A DNA stretch of 64,000 nt, taken from NCBI RefSeq assembly GCF_002736205.1, contig NZ_CP024091.1, forward strand, positions 620,001 through 684,000, in the 5' to 3' direction. A program made the position numbers and the translations under genes. Positions 19,023 to 28,594 of this stretch are shown here, in pieces (the first letter of the stretch is position 1; the number at the start of each line of letters is the position of its first letter). The notes beneath the pieces were generated by a model. The model was not told the DNA's origin. It searched no databases and worked only from the letters and a program-made list of their open reading frames with translations. This DNA comes from Pedobacter ginsengisoli. GTDB taxonomy: Bacteria; Bacteroidota; Bacteroidia; Sphingobacteriales; Sphingobacteriaceae.

Positions 19023-19346
19023 TTATTTTTTTGATTGGTAGTTTTTCATTATGGTTTCCAATTTGTTGAACCGATCATCCCACATTTTGCGGAACGGCTC
19101 TATAAAGTCGGCTACGTCTTTCATTCCTTTTGCATTTATGTAATAGTGAATTTCTCTGCCGTTTTGTTTTTGTTCAAGTAATTCGCACTCAGTTAGGATT
19201 TGCAAGTGCTTTGAGACAGTTGGCCTTGCTGTGTCGAAATTTGAGGCTATTGCACCAGCTGTCATAGCTTGTGATGCCACCAGCAGAAGTATTGCCCTTC
19301 TTGTTGGGTCTGCAATGGCTTGAAATACATCTCTTCTTAAATTCAT
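19023..19346 (-). CDS. ArsR-family winged-helix repressor
   Basis: A 107-residue ArsR/SmtB-type regulator: [20 protein letters not shown], then the recognition region [12 protein letters not shown] and the wing [13 protein letters not shown]. The family's ELCVCDL metal site is absent, so it is probably not a metal sensor. It is the first gene of the operon and starts four bases from a long inverted repeat, which fits negative autoregulation. Confidence 0.93.
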   Translation of the reverse strand: MNLRRDVFQAIADPTRRAILLLVASQAMTAGAIASNFDTARPTVSKHLQILTECELLEQKQNGREIHYYINAKGMKDVADFIEPFRKMWDDRFNKLETIMKNYQSKK

Positions 19347-19349
19347 TAT

Positions 19350-19391
19350 GTAGCTATTTGACTACAAATATATGTGTAGTCAAATAGCTAC
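19350..19391. promoter_or_regulatory. Operator for the ArsR-family repressor
   Basis: GTAGCTATTTGACTAC (19350-19365) and its exact complement (19376-19391) form 16-bp arms around a 10-base AT-rich spacer. The site begins four bases upstream of the repressor start codon and lies in the gap to the divergent YdeI-like gene. Each arm also has GTAG/CTAC ends, as for a dimer-binding half. Binding here would block transcription or initiation of the operon and might also affect the rightward gene. Confidence 0.75.
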
Positions 19392-19468
19392 GCAAATTTT
19401 TTTGATATTTTTTTAGGATGATCATTTGTATGTGGTTGGTTGTAAGTTGAATTGTGTATTTTGGCAGT

Positions 19469-20050
19469 ATGCAGAAAAAGGAAATGGAAACTTTTTGTCC
19501 GGCAAGCAGGGAAGAATGGAGGCAATGGCTAAAAGAAAATCATAGCTCACGCCAATCTGTTTGGCTTGTTCAATATAAACAGAAATCGGCTAAGCCAAGT
19601 ATACCCTGGAGCGATTCAGTGGACGAAGCGCTGTGTTTTGGCTGGATTGACAGTACGAGGAAAACGATTGATGAAGAAAGTTTTGTGCAGTTTTTTACTA
19701 AGCGTAAGCCAACAAGTAACTGGTCGAAAATTAACAAGGCTAAAGTTGAACGTCTAATAGAAGAGGGGCTGATGACAGAAGCAGGTTTACACAGTATTGA
19801 AGTTGCAAAGAAAAATGGTTCATGGTCTATTCTGGATGATGTAGAAGAGTTGGTTGTTCCAAAAGATTTACAGGAAGCATTCCGGTTACAGCCTGGTACT
19901 GGTGATTATTTTGGTAGTTTGAGCAAGTCTGTTAAAAAGATGATACTGCAATGGGTTGCTCTTGCCAAACGGCCAGAAACCAGACAAAAGAGAATTGCTG
20001 AAATAGCAGAGCTTGCGGCCCAAAAGCTGAAACCAAAACAGTTTAGATAA
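19469..20050 (+). CDS. YdeI/OmpD-associated-like protein
   Basis: A protein of 193 residues from ATG 19469; a GTG five codons earlier is less likely. It matches the YdeI-like family: FCPASREEWRQWLKENH, then the conserved SVDEALCFGWIDSTRK, FTKRKPTSNWSKINKAKVERL and a basic C-terminal helix. Family members are linked with cationic peptide or bacteriocin resistance in some bacteria, but the molecular function is not known. It is divergent from the ArsR operon across the shared operator region. Confidence 0.88.
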   Translation: MQKKEMETFCPASREEWRQWLKENHSSRQSVWLVQYKQKSAKPSIPWSDSVDEALCFGWIDSTRKTIDEESFVQFFTKRKPTSNWSKINKAKVERLIEEGLMTEAGLHSIEVAKKNGSWSILDDVEELVVPKDLQEAFRLQPGTGDYFGSLSKSVKKMILQWVALAKRPETRQKRIAEIAELAAQKLKPKQFR

Positions 20051-20146
20051 TATTTATTCTTTTAATCGTTCAAATCAATATAAGTTCCCACTTTTGTTGA
20101 AATTTTGAGTGATACTCATACTGTAATTGAATAAATACCATAAAAA

Positions 20147-21586
20147 TTGAAACAAGCGAACGAAAAGCCTGCTGAGCAAAAACTTAAAAGAGGATTGCAA
20201 AACAGGCATATTCAGTTAATTGCCCTTGGCGGAGCCATAGGAACAGGATTATTTTTAGGCATTGGTCCGGCAGCTGTATTAGCTGGGCCTTCTGTAATTT
20301 TAGGTTATGCGCTGGCCGGTATTATTGCGTTTTTTATTATGAGGCAGTTGGGCGAAATGGTAGTTGAAGAACCTGTTTCGGGAAGCTTTAGCCATTTTGC
20401 ATATAAGTACTGGGGCTCTTTTGCCGGTTTTGCCTCTGGCTGGAACTATTGGGTTTTGTATATACTTGTAAGTATGTCGGAGTTGACCGCCATAGGTATA
20501 TATGTGCACTTCTGGTGGCCTGAAATTCCCCTGTGGTCCTCAAGTCTTTTCTTTTTTATTGTAATTAATGCCCTAAATCTTACCTCTGTAAAAGTATATG
20601 GCGAGGTGGAATTCTGGTTTTCAATAATAAAGGTAGTAGCCATTATTGCAATGATCATTTTTGGCGGATATTTACTTTTTAGCGGTAGTGGGGGCGAACA
20701 AGCGGGTATTGAAAATTTATGGAACGATCGTGGTTTTTTTGCCAAAGGTTTGTTTAGCGCTGATGGTAAAGGAGGTTACCAGGGTTTGCTTGCCGCTATT
20801 GCATTGATTATGTTTTCTTTTGGTGGGCTGGAGCTAATTGGGATAACGGCTGCGGAGGCAGAGCAACCTGAAAAAACCATTCCTAAAGCTACGAATCAAG
20901 TAATTTACAGGATTCTGATTTTTTATGTAGGGGCATTGGTGATTTTATTCTCTTTATCTCCATGGAAAAATATTACTACTGATAGTAGCCCATTTGTAAT
21001 GGTGTTTGAGAGTTTAAAAGGTTTTCAGTTTACGCTTTTAGGTAAAACTATTTATTTTACCAGTGTAATTGCTAATGTGCTTAATGTTATTGTACTAACT
21101 GCTGCTTTGTCTGTTTATAATAGTTGTGTTTACAGTAACAGCCGGATGCTATTTGGCCTGACGGAACAAGGGAATGCACCTTCTTTTTTATCGAAGTTGA
21201 ATAAGAATTCGGTACCGATTAACGCAATCTTAATATCGAGCCTATTTGCAGCAATATGTATTATAGTTAATAAGCTAATGCCCGAGAAGGCGTTAGAAGT
21301 TTTAATGTCGCTGGTGGTGTCTTCTCTAATTATCAACTGGCTAATGATTAGCATTACTCATTTGAAATTTAGAAGAAGTAAAGAAGCTGAGCGGGTTAAG
21401 ACTAAGTTCCCTTCTTTTATTTATCCTTTGTCGAATTACCTATGTCTGATATTTCTGGTAGGTATTTTAGTTATTATGTGGATAACAGGATTAAAAATGT
21501 CTGTTGAGCTTATTCCTGGATGGATCTTATTACTTTATGTTTGTTACCTGGTGGTTCGTAAAAAGAAAAGCGGAGATAAATCATAA
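20147..21586 (+). CDS. Amino-acid permease (AAT/APC family)
   Basis: A 479-residue protein with 12 predicted membrane helices. The N-terminal LIALGGAIGTGLFLGIGPAA carries the GxIGTGLF substrate-backbone motif, and the later sequence is typical of the AroP/PheP/CycA group. It should import an amino acid by proton symport; the side-chain preference is not readable. The start must be TTG at 20147: an in-frame TAA lies six bases upstream, and the next ATG falls inside the second membrane helix. The low-efficiency start implies modest expression. Confidence 0.93.
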   Translation: MKQANEKPAEQKLKRGLQNRHIQLIALGGAIGTGLFLGIGPAAVLAGPSVILGYALAGIIAFFIMRQLGEMVVEEPVSGSFSHFAYKYWGSFAGFASGWNYWVLYILVSMSELTAIGIYVHFWWPEIPLWSSSLFFFIVINALNLTSVKVYGEVEFWFSIIKVVAIIAMIIFGGYLLFSGSGGEQAGIENLWNDRGFFAKGLFSADGKGGYQGLLAAIALIMFSFGGLELIGITAAEAEQPEKTIPKATNQVIYRILIFYVGALVILFSLSPWKNITTDSSPFVMVFESLKGFQFTLLGKTIYFTSVIANVLNVIVLTAALSVYNSCVYSNSRMLFGLTEQGNAPSFLSKLNKNSVPINAILISSLFAAICIIVNKLMPEKALEVLMSLVVSSLIINWLMISITHLKFRRSKEAERVKTKFPSFIYPLSNYLCLIFLVGILVIMWITGLKMSVELIPGWILLLYVCYLVVRKKKSGDKS

Positions 21587-21717
21587 GATTTACCCCCGCC
21601 ATCTAAATTAACGCTCTCATAAATATAAACGAAGAAATGAGTAAATGGTTTAATCGTTTCTGTGTTTTTTTGGAGGTATGACAGTAATATGATATTGTGT
21701 GAAGGCAATTTCTCACT

Positions 21718-22956
21718 TTATCTTAAATGCAGTATTGTTTGGAAAGAAAGTTGTCGGCCGGAGCGTTTGTTTTGATAGACAACGAACATCGCGGTAGCAC
21801 ATAAACCAATTATCCCCGCTAAACAAACGGCTAATCGCGGACCAAAGGCTTGAGCTGTCCAGCCGATAAGCAGACTGCCTATAGGGATCATTCCCTGATA
21901 AGCCATAATGTAATAACTGATGGCGCGGGCTCTCATTTCAGGAATAGTATGTGTTTGAATGTAAGTGTTTATGGCAGATGTTTGGGCCATCATACCTATA
22001 CCACCAAAGGCCATAAATACAAGGGCTAAAGATAGTATGCCTGAATAAGCCAGCATTATTAAACTTACCCCAAATATGGTGCTTGCCAAGACTATAATTC
22101 TTTTTAATGGTTTAGCAGACCTTAAATTAGCTAAATACATTGCGCTAATTACCGAGCCCAGGCCGGCAGCACTTTCGAACCAACTAAACGTTCCTGCATC
22201 GCCATGAAATAGATCTTTAGCAAAAATTGGCATTAATGTATTAAATGGAATTACGAATAAACTGCTAATACCTATCATAAGGATCATGCTGCTAAGTTCT
22301 CTGTCGCTTGATACGTATTTGAAGCCTTCTTCCAGCTCAATCCAAATGCTTTTTTCTGATCTTTGTGTAACGCCAAGGTTTAGTTTCATTAAGAACAGAC
22401 ATAGTAGCACAGGGATGTAACTTAAAAAGTTTCCGACAAAACAAAAGTCTTCGCCAAAAGTACTCAGTATTACTCCTGCCATAGCGGGTCCCACAATTCG
22501 CGCAAGGTTGGCCATAGTAGAATTCAGTGCTATTGCATTGGGCAGATCTTCTTTTTGGTCTACCATTTCTACCATTAACGATTGTCGGCAGGTTACATCA
22601 AAAGCATTTATGATACCCTGTACCAGACTTAAGAAGATGATGGCTGGAATGTTGTAGAACTTGAAAAAGATTATTGCTGCAAGTGCGCCTGCCTGCATCA
22701 TAGATATGATTTGGGTAATGACAAGGATTTTATAACGGTTGTGCCTGTCGATTAAGCTACCTGCATAAGGGGATAGTATGAGTGAGGGGATTAGACTGGC
22801 AAAAGCAACGAGGCCTAATAAAAGTGCTGATCCTGTTAGTCGGTAAACTAACCAGCTTACAGCAGTTTTTTGCATCCATGTTCCTATTAAAGAGATACTT
22901 TGGCCATAAAAGAAAAGTTTGAAATTGCGATATTTTAATGATCTAAATATATTCAT
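21718..22956 (-). CDS. MFS transporter (enterobactin-exporter-like group)
   Basis: About 412 residues from the ATG at 22956; an earlier start would add 13 poorly hydrophobic residues. It has 12 hydrophobic helices, with FRSLKYRNFKLFFYGQSISLIGTWMQKTAVSWLVYRLTGS at the N terminus and PYAGSLIDRHNRYKIL as the MFS loop 2-3 motif. This pattern is typical of the EntS/DUF894-like exporters. The exported compound is unknown. It is divergent from a LysR-type regulator about 100 bases away, the usual layout for regulator and target. Confidence 0.9.
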   Translation of the reverse strand: MNIFRSLKYRNFKLFFYGQSISLIGTWMQKTAVSWLVYRLTGSALLLGLVAFASLIPSLILSPYAGSLIDRHNRYKILVITQIISMMQAGALAAIIFFKFYNIPAIIFLSLVQGIINAFDVTCRQSLMVEMVDQKEDLPNAIALNSTMANLARIVGPAMAGVILSTFGEDFCFVGNFLSYIPVLLCLFLMKLNLGVTQRSEKSIWIELEEGFKYVSSDRELSSMILMIGISSLFVIPFNTLMPIFAKDLFHGDAGTFSWFESAAGLGSVISAMYLANLRSAKPLKRIIVLASTIFGVSLIMLAYSGILSLALVFMAFGGIGMMAQTSAINTYIQTHTIPEMRARAISYYIMAYQGMIPIGSLLIGWTAQAFGPRLAVCLAGIIGLCATAMFVVYQNKRSGRQLSFQTILHLR

Positions 22957-23055
22957 GTGTAGTAGATGTCTTGAAGACATTACAAATTTCGGCATAAGTT
23001 ATTGAGTTGTAAAATTGATTGTTTTAATGATATTGATTAGTTTTAACGATTGATT

Positions 23056-23931
23056 ATGGAACTTAGACAACTCAATTATTTTGTAAAAGCTGCTGAACAT
23101 CTTCATTTTACTGAAGCTGCAGCTGAATCTTTTGTAACACAATCGACTTTATCACAACAGATAAAGCAATTGGAAGAAGAACTGGGTATGTTATTGTTTG
23201 ATAGGGTTGGTAAGCATGTACGGCTAACAGAGGCGGGTGGTGTATTTCTGGTTCATGCAAAACAGATATTGCTGGATGTACAAAAATCTAAAGCAGCGAT
23301 ATCTGAATTGAACAATCTTGCGATTGGTGATCTTAGGATTGGGGTTACTTATGCATTTAGTTCTATGGTATTGCCAGCATTGGCCCCTTTTTCATCAAAA
23401 TATCCGGGGATTAAAATATTTATTGAATATGGTACTCCGGAATCGTTGGAAATTAAGTTGAAGGCTGCCGAACTAGATATTATTCTTAGTTTCCACGAGG
23501 AGTCTGATAACCAGGGGCTGGAAATGCAGCCTTTGTTTTATTCTAAAATTGTGATGGTAGTTTCGCGAAAGCATTCGTTGGCATCATTAAAAAAGATAAC
23601 AGTAGCTGAACTTGGCGAGTTGGAGCTTATTTTACCGGGTAAGGGTTTTAGCTCAAGAGATTATGTAAATGAGCTTTTCCGTAAGCGTAAGATTACACCT
23701 AAGATCAAGATTGAAATGAATGAAGTAAATTCATTGCTTACTTTGGTAGAAAGTACTTCGTGGGTAACTATTTTAAATGAAAAAGCCATCATCAGCTGGG
23801 ATACGTTAGTTGCTATTCCAATAGCGGGAAAGGAACAGTACAAGAGAGCATTTATATTAAGACAAAAGGGAATCTATCAAAAGAAGGCTGCAAATTTATT
23901 TATTGAAGAGCTGAGCAAGATACTTTGGTAA
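23056..23931 (+). CDS. LysR-family transcriptional regulator
   Basis: A 291-residue regulator starting at the ATG at 23056; a TTG two codons earlier is unlikely. The N-terminal winged helix is canonical (MELRQLNYFVKAAEHLHFTEAAAESFVTQSTLSQQIKQLEEELG), and a periplasmic-binding-like effector domain begins near residue 90. It resembles the CynR/CatM-like group. LysR proteins usually regulate a divergent gene, here the MFS exporter, with the effector often related to its substrate. The 99-base gap would hold the binding site; I could not define a clear T-N11-A repeat. Confidence 0.93.
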   Translation: MELRQLNYFVKAAEHLHFTEAAAESFVTQSTLSQQIKQLEEELGMLLFDRVGKHVRLTEAGGVFLVHAKQILLDVQKSKAAISELNNLAIGDLRIGVTYAFSSMVLPALAPFSSKYPGIKIFIEYGTPESLEIKLKAAELDIILSFHEESDNQGLEMQPLFYSKIVMVVSRKHSLASLKKITVAELGELELILPGKGFSSRDYVNELFRKRKITPKIKIEMNEVNSLLTLVESTSWVTILNEKAIISWDTLVAIPIAGKEQYKRAFILRQKGIYQKKAANLFIEELSKILW

Positions 23932-24026
23932 TTTTGATACGCATTGGCGAAACTTTGAGACGGATTCTTTACTTTATCAGGCTCATATTCTCTTTCTTTG
24001 TTTATAACCAAATATAAATTAAGAAG

Positions 24027-26123
24027 ATGCGTAAACAATTAATAACAGTTGTATTCATTTTTTGGTGCAGCACAGGCATTAGTTTAGCTCAGGTTTCTCA
24101 GGTAAATACTCAGAAATTTGATCGTAAGTCTGGAGTTACAGCAACATACAGCAAAAATATTTTAAAGATAACATGGCCAGCCGGGAATAATAACTATGGG
24201 CAGGTTGACCTGAATATGGAAAAGGGAAAACCGTTATTTAGCCGATTGCTTATTGGCGAAGCTAAAAAAGCAAAACTGGTTTCAACAGATCTTGATCCTG
24301 CCTTTTTGCTGACTATTGGTAAACGGGATTTGATATCGCAAAACGGATGGAATATATTTTTTGATAAGGTTCCTCAGAAGAAGTACAAGACCTATAATGT
24401 AGAGTTAGAGAAATCAACTGCGGCTGTAAAGACCATAGGAAGCAGGACCGTGGTTACCATTTCATCTTTAAAGGCAGATCGTTTTTCGGGTAACCTGGAG
24501 ATTACTTTTTACAATGGGAGTCCGTTGTTTAACATAGCGGCTGTGATGGCTACCAAAATCGACTCGACTGCGATTGTATATGATGCGGGCTTAATTAACA
24601 GATCGGCAAGTTGGAAAAACATATCATGGATAAATACCGGAGATACCTTGCAGAATGTTAAGGCTATTGATACTGACAGTTCGAAAAATATAGCCGTAAA
24701 ATATAGAACCATAGCTGCAAAGGGAAAGGAGGGGACTTTGGCGATATTCCCAGCGCCTCATCAATATTTTTATCCTTTAGATGAAGCCTTTAATCTGAAA
24801 TTTACCTGGTATGGGAAGAACTACAGAAAAATGACTAATGGATATGGTATTGGGATTCGTCAGGATTTGGAAGGCGACAGAAGATTTGTTCCGTGGTTTA
24901 ACTCACCTCCTGATACCAAGCAGCGCCTAAATTTCTTTTGTCTGCTTAGCGCAGATGATGAAAATGCTGCCTTTACTGAGATAAAGAAGTTTACACATAA
25001 CGACAGCTATGTTAAGTTACCGGGTTATAAAACAATGTCGAGTCATTTTCATAACGAGTTTATTATGAAAGTGGTGCTGGCAAATAAACCAATACCTGAA
25101 GTGCCTGATTTTGTTAATGTATTTAAGAAAACGGGGATAGATATTGTACACCTGGCAGAGTTTCATTATACGGCGCATCCTAAGGGTCCGGATGAGACAA
25201 GATTAAAAGAATTGCATGCGCTTTTTGAACAATGCAAGCGTCTTTCTGATAACAAACTTCTTTTGTTACCGGGTGAAGAGCCTAATGAGTTTTTTGGTGG
25301 CCATTGGTTAGCACTTTTTCCTAAACCGGTTTATTGGATCATGTCGCGCAAGAAAGAGGCTCCTTATAGAGAGAATCATCCTCAGTATGGTAAAATATAT
25401 CATATTGGTGATAAAGATGATATGTTGAAGCTTCTTGAAGATGAAAAGGGATTGGCCTGGACAGCCCATGCCCGTACAAAGGGATCTGTAAATGCGCCTG
25501 ATGTATACAAAGATGAAACATTTTTTAAATCAGATCATTTTATGGGAGCAGCATGGAAAGCAATGCCTGCAGATTTATCGGAACCAAGATTGGGGAAGAG
25601 GGTGTTAGATCTGATGGATGATATGAACAATTGGAAGCTGAAAAAATCTGTGATTACAGAAGCTGATCTTTTTACTATAACTCCTGAAAATGAGATGTAT
25701 GCTCACTTAAATGTTAATTACCTGATGATGGATGATTTGCCTGAATTTGATAAGGGCTGGCAACCTGTTTTGGATGTAATGCAGCAGGGTAAGTTTTTTG
25801 CAAGTACAGGAGAGGTACTGATTCCTGAACTGACCATAAATGGAAAGCATTCTGGAGAAACGATAACGCTGGATAAATCTGGTTTTGCAAATATAAAACT
25901 TAAACTAAACTGGACCTTTCCAATGAATTTTGTAGAAATCATATCGGGTGATGGCAACAAGGTATACAGAGAAAAGGTTGATCTTACTAAAACGCAAGCC
26001 TTTGGGTCTAAGTTATTGCAGCTTAAAACTAAACTCAGTAATAGGACATGGGTAAGGGTAGAGGCATGGGATATTGCTGCAAATGGAGCTTTTAGTCAAT
26101 CTTTCTACATAGAAAACAATTAA
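24027..26123 (+). CDS. Secreted PHP/CehA-like metallohydrolase candidate
   Basis: A 698-residue protein with a signal peptide ending near SLAQ (residue 22). The N-terminal 320 residues are all-beta. A second domain from about 335 carries SSHFHNEF (His340-x-His342), HLAEFHYTAHP (377-385), LPGEEPN (414-420), GGHW (424-427) and WTAHARTKG (478-486). The spacing of these His and acidic residues resembles the metal sites of PHP-type phosphoesterases such as the CehA/McbA group. The last 100 residues form another beta domain. It is the first gene of a three-gene operon encoding secreted enzymes. Substrate unknown, and the family assignment is moderate. Confidence 0.55.
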   Translation: MRKQLITVVFIFWCSTGISLAQVSQVNTQKFDRKSGVTATYSKNILKITWPAGNNNYGQVDLNMEKGKPLFSRLLIGEAKKAKLVSTDLDPAFLLTIGKRDLISQNGWNIFFDKVPQKKYKTYNVELEKSTAAVKTIGSRTVVTISSLKADRFSGNLEITFYNGSPLFNIAAVMATKIDSTAIVYDAGLINRSASWKNISWINTGDTLQNVKAIDTDSSKNIAVKYRTIAAKGKEGTLAIFPAPHQYFYPLDEAFNLKFTWYGKNYRKMTNGYGIGIRQDLEGDRRFVPWFNSPPDTKQRLNFFCLLSADDENAAFTEIKKFTHNDSYVKLPGYKTMSSHFHNEFIMKVVLANKPIPEVPDFVNVFKKTGIDIVHLAEFHYTAHPKGPDETRLKELHALFEQCKRLSDNKLLLLPGEEPNEFFGGHWLALFPKPVYWIMSRKKEAPYRENHPQYGKIYHIGDKDDMLKLLEDEKGLAWTAHARTKGSVNAPDVYKDETFFKSDHFMGAAWKAMPADLSEPRLGKRVLDLMDDMNNWKLKKSVITEADLFTITPENEMYAHLNVNYLMMDDLPEFDKGWQPVLDVMQQGKFFASTGEVLIPELTINGKHSGETITLDKSGFANIKLKLNWTFPMNFVEIISGDGNKVYREKVDLTKTQAFGSKLLQLKTKLSNRTWVRVEAWDIAANGAFSQSFYIENN

Positions 26124-26139
26124 CCACTTATACACAAAC

Positions 26140-28587
26140 ATGAAACGTTTATTTCTTTCATTAGGTTTGGCCGTTACCATACTTAGCGTATCCGCTCAGG
26201 AACGGAAAGCACCTGCCTATCCACTTATTACACACGATCCTTATTTTAGTATCTGGTCGTTCTCTGATAACCTCAACGTGGCACCAACAAAACACTGGAC
26301 AGGTACAAATCACGCATTAACGGGATTAATTAAGGTTGATGGAAAAGTTTACAATTTTTTAGGCAAACCTGCAAAAAGCTTCGAAACGCTTGTGCCGACT
26401 GCCGAAGAGAAAAGCTACACGGCGAAATATACCGAAACAGCACCTGCGGCAGGTTGGGAAAAAACTGTTTACAATGATGCTGATTGGAAAAGCGGAAATG
26501 CTCCATTTGGTGACGGAGATGCGAAAACCCAATGGAAAAGTGACAACCTTTGGATGCGCCGTGAGTTTAATATTGAAAGCGTTGATGTAAAAGGTTTAAA
26601 CCTAAGAATTAATCATGATGATAATATAGACCTGTTTTTAAACGGTGTTAAAATTTATAATTGCAATTGCTGGACTGGAAAGTATGTTTATATCCCAATT
26701 GATGAGAAGATAAAAGGGGTATTGAAAAAAGGTAAAAATGTTATCGCTGCACATATTAAAAATACCGCGGGTGGCCAATGGTTAGATGTTGGTTTATCAT
26801 TTGAAAAACCAGCAGCTGAGTTAAAATCAGTAATAACTGCAAAACAGAGCAGTGTAACTATTAATGCTACACAGACTATTTATAAGTTTAGTGCCGGTAA
26901 AGTAGACCTGGAGGTTGCCTTTACATCGCCATTGCTTATGGATAATCTTGATCTGCTGGCCAGACCAGTTTCTTATGTCTCATTTAAGTTGAAAGCTAAC
27001 GATGGGCAAAAACACAATGCCCAGATATTCTTTGGTGCATCAACTGATATTGCTACCAATAGTCCTACTCAAGAAATTGAGGCATCCGTTTATAAAAATG
27101 GTTCACTTTCGGTACTTAAAGCTGGTACTACTGAGCAACCTGTATTGAAAAAAAGAGGGGATGATATCAGGATAGATTGGGGATATATGTACGTTGGTGT
27201 TCCTCAAAATAGCGGTAAACAATATATAGCTTCATCAGCAAATGCTGTTTCATCTTTTATTAGTGGAAAAGCGGGTTCATCTGATGCTAAAGGAAAAAGT
27301 TTAACATTAGTTACTGTATTGCCATTTAACGTTGGTGATGCAGCAATTGAAAAAACTGTTTTGGTTGGGTATGATGATATTGAATCTGTTCAGTATTTCG
27401 GCGAGAATTTAAAGCCGTGGTGGAACCGCAAAAATAATCAGACCATAGATAAGCAGCTTACCCTTGCAAATAATGAATATGCGGCTGTTCTGCAAAAATG
27501 TATTGCATTTAATAAACAGTACTATGCAGCAAACTTAAAAGCTGGTGGAGCCGCATATGCTGATCTTTCTAATATTTCCTATCGTCAGGCAATTTCTGCG
27601 CATAAATTAGTAGAAAGCCCACAGGGAGATATCTTATTCCTTTCAAAAGAAAACTTTAGTAATGGTTCTATCAATACTGTTGATGTTACTTATCCGTCGG
27701 CACCATTGTTTTTGGTATACAATCCTGATCTGTTAAAAGGAATGTTAAATGGAATATTTTATTATAGTGAAAGTGGAAAATGGAAAAAGCCTTTTCCCGC
27801 TCATGACTTAGGTACTTACCCCTTAGCTAATGGCCAAACATATGGCGAAGATATGCCAGTAGAGGAAGCTGGTAATATGGTAATTCTTACTGCTGCAATT
27901 GCTAAAGCTGAGGGCAATGCCGAATACGCGAAAAAGCATTGGAAAACGCTTTCTGTATGGGCTGACTATTTAAGCAAGGATGGTTTTGATCCTGCCAATC
28001 AGTTATGTACTGACGATTTTGCGGGTCACCTTGCGCGAAATACGAATTTATCGGTAAAGGCGATTGTAGCTTTAGGTGGCTATGGAATGCTTGCTGCACA
28101 ATTGGGAGAAAAGGAAGAGGCAGCAAAGTATACACCAATGGCTAAGGAGATGGCAAAGAAATGGATGGAAATGGCTGACGCTGGAGATCATTTTGCTTTA
28201 ACATTTGATTTGAAGAATACCTGGAGCCAAAAGTATAACCTGGTATGGGATAAAGTATTGGATCTTGGGATTTTTCCTAAAGAGGTGTATAAAAAAGAAA
28301 TCAACTTTTACCTGAACAAGCAAAACACATTTGGCCTGCCATTAGATAGTCGTAAAACTTATACTAAATCTGATTGGATTATGTGGACTGCAACTTTGGC
28401 TGATAATCAGGCTGATTTTGAGAAGTTCATTAAGCCTATTGGTAAATTCTCTCTTGAAACAACCAGTAGGGTGCCATTAAGTGATTGGCATGAAACTACT
28501 AATGGTAAACAGGTAGGCTTCCAGGCACGCAGTGTTGTTGGTGGCTATGCTATAAAATTATTGGATTATAAGTTGCACAATAAATAA
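26140..28587 (+). CDS. Secreted GtaA-like protein (DUF4965/DUF1793 glutaminase family)
   Basis: An 815-residue protein with a signal peptide ending near SVSAQ (residue 19). It follows the order DUF4964-like N terminus (APAYPLITHDPYFSIWSFSD), DUF5127, DUF4965 and a C-terminal six-hairpin domain (DUF1793). Fungal GtaA is a glutaminase, but bacterial relatives beside glycoside hydrolases may act on glycans. A galactose-binding-like beta-sandwich of about 120 residues (roughly 105-225, with GWEKTVYNDADWKSGNAPFG) is inserted into the N-terminal part, a feature common in carbohydrate-active enzymes. It follows the PHP-like gene by 16 bases and precedes the GH127 gene by 7. Confidence 0.82.
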   Translation: MKRLFLSLGLAVTILSVSAQERKAPAYPLITHDPYFSIWSFSDNLNVAPTKHWTGTNHALTGLIKVDGKVYNFLGKPAKSFETLVPTAEEKSYTAKYTETAPAAGWEKTVYNDADWKSGNAPFGDGDAKTQWKSDNLWMRREFNIESVDVKGLNLRINHDDNIDLFLNGVKIYNCNCWTGKYVYIPIDEKIKGVLKKGKNVIAAHIKNTAGGQWLDVGLSFEKPAAELKSVITAKQSSVTINATQTIYKFSAGKVDLEVAFTSPLLMDNLDLLARPVSYVSFKLKANDGQKHNAQIFFGASTDIATNSPTQEIEASVYKNGSLSVLKAGTTEQPVLKKRGDDIRIDWGYMYVGVPQNSGKQYIASSANAVSSFISGKAGSSDAKGKSLTLVTVLPFNVGDAAIEKTVLVGYDDIESVQYFGENLKPWWNRKNNQTIDKQLTLANNEYAAVLQKCIAFNKQYYAANLKAGGAAYADLSNISYRQAISAHKLVESPQGDILFLSKENFSNGSINTVDVTYPSAPLFLVYNPDLLKGMLNGIFYYSESGKWKKPFPAHDLGTYPLANGQTYGEDMPVEEAGNMVILTAAIAKAEGNAEYAKKHWKTLSVWADYLSKDGFDPANQLCTDDFAGHLARNTNLSVKAIVALGGYGMLAAQLGEKEEAAKYTPMAKEMAKKWMEMADAGDHFALTFDLKNTWSQKYNLVWDKVLDLGIFPKEVYKKEINFYLNKQNTFGLPLDSRKTYTKSDWIMWTATLADNQADFEKFIKPIGKFSLETTSRVPLSDWHETTNGKQVGFQARSVVGGYAIKLLDYKLHNK

Positions 28588-28594
28588 ACCTTGT

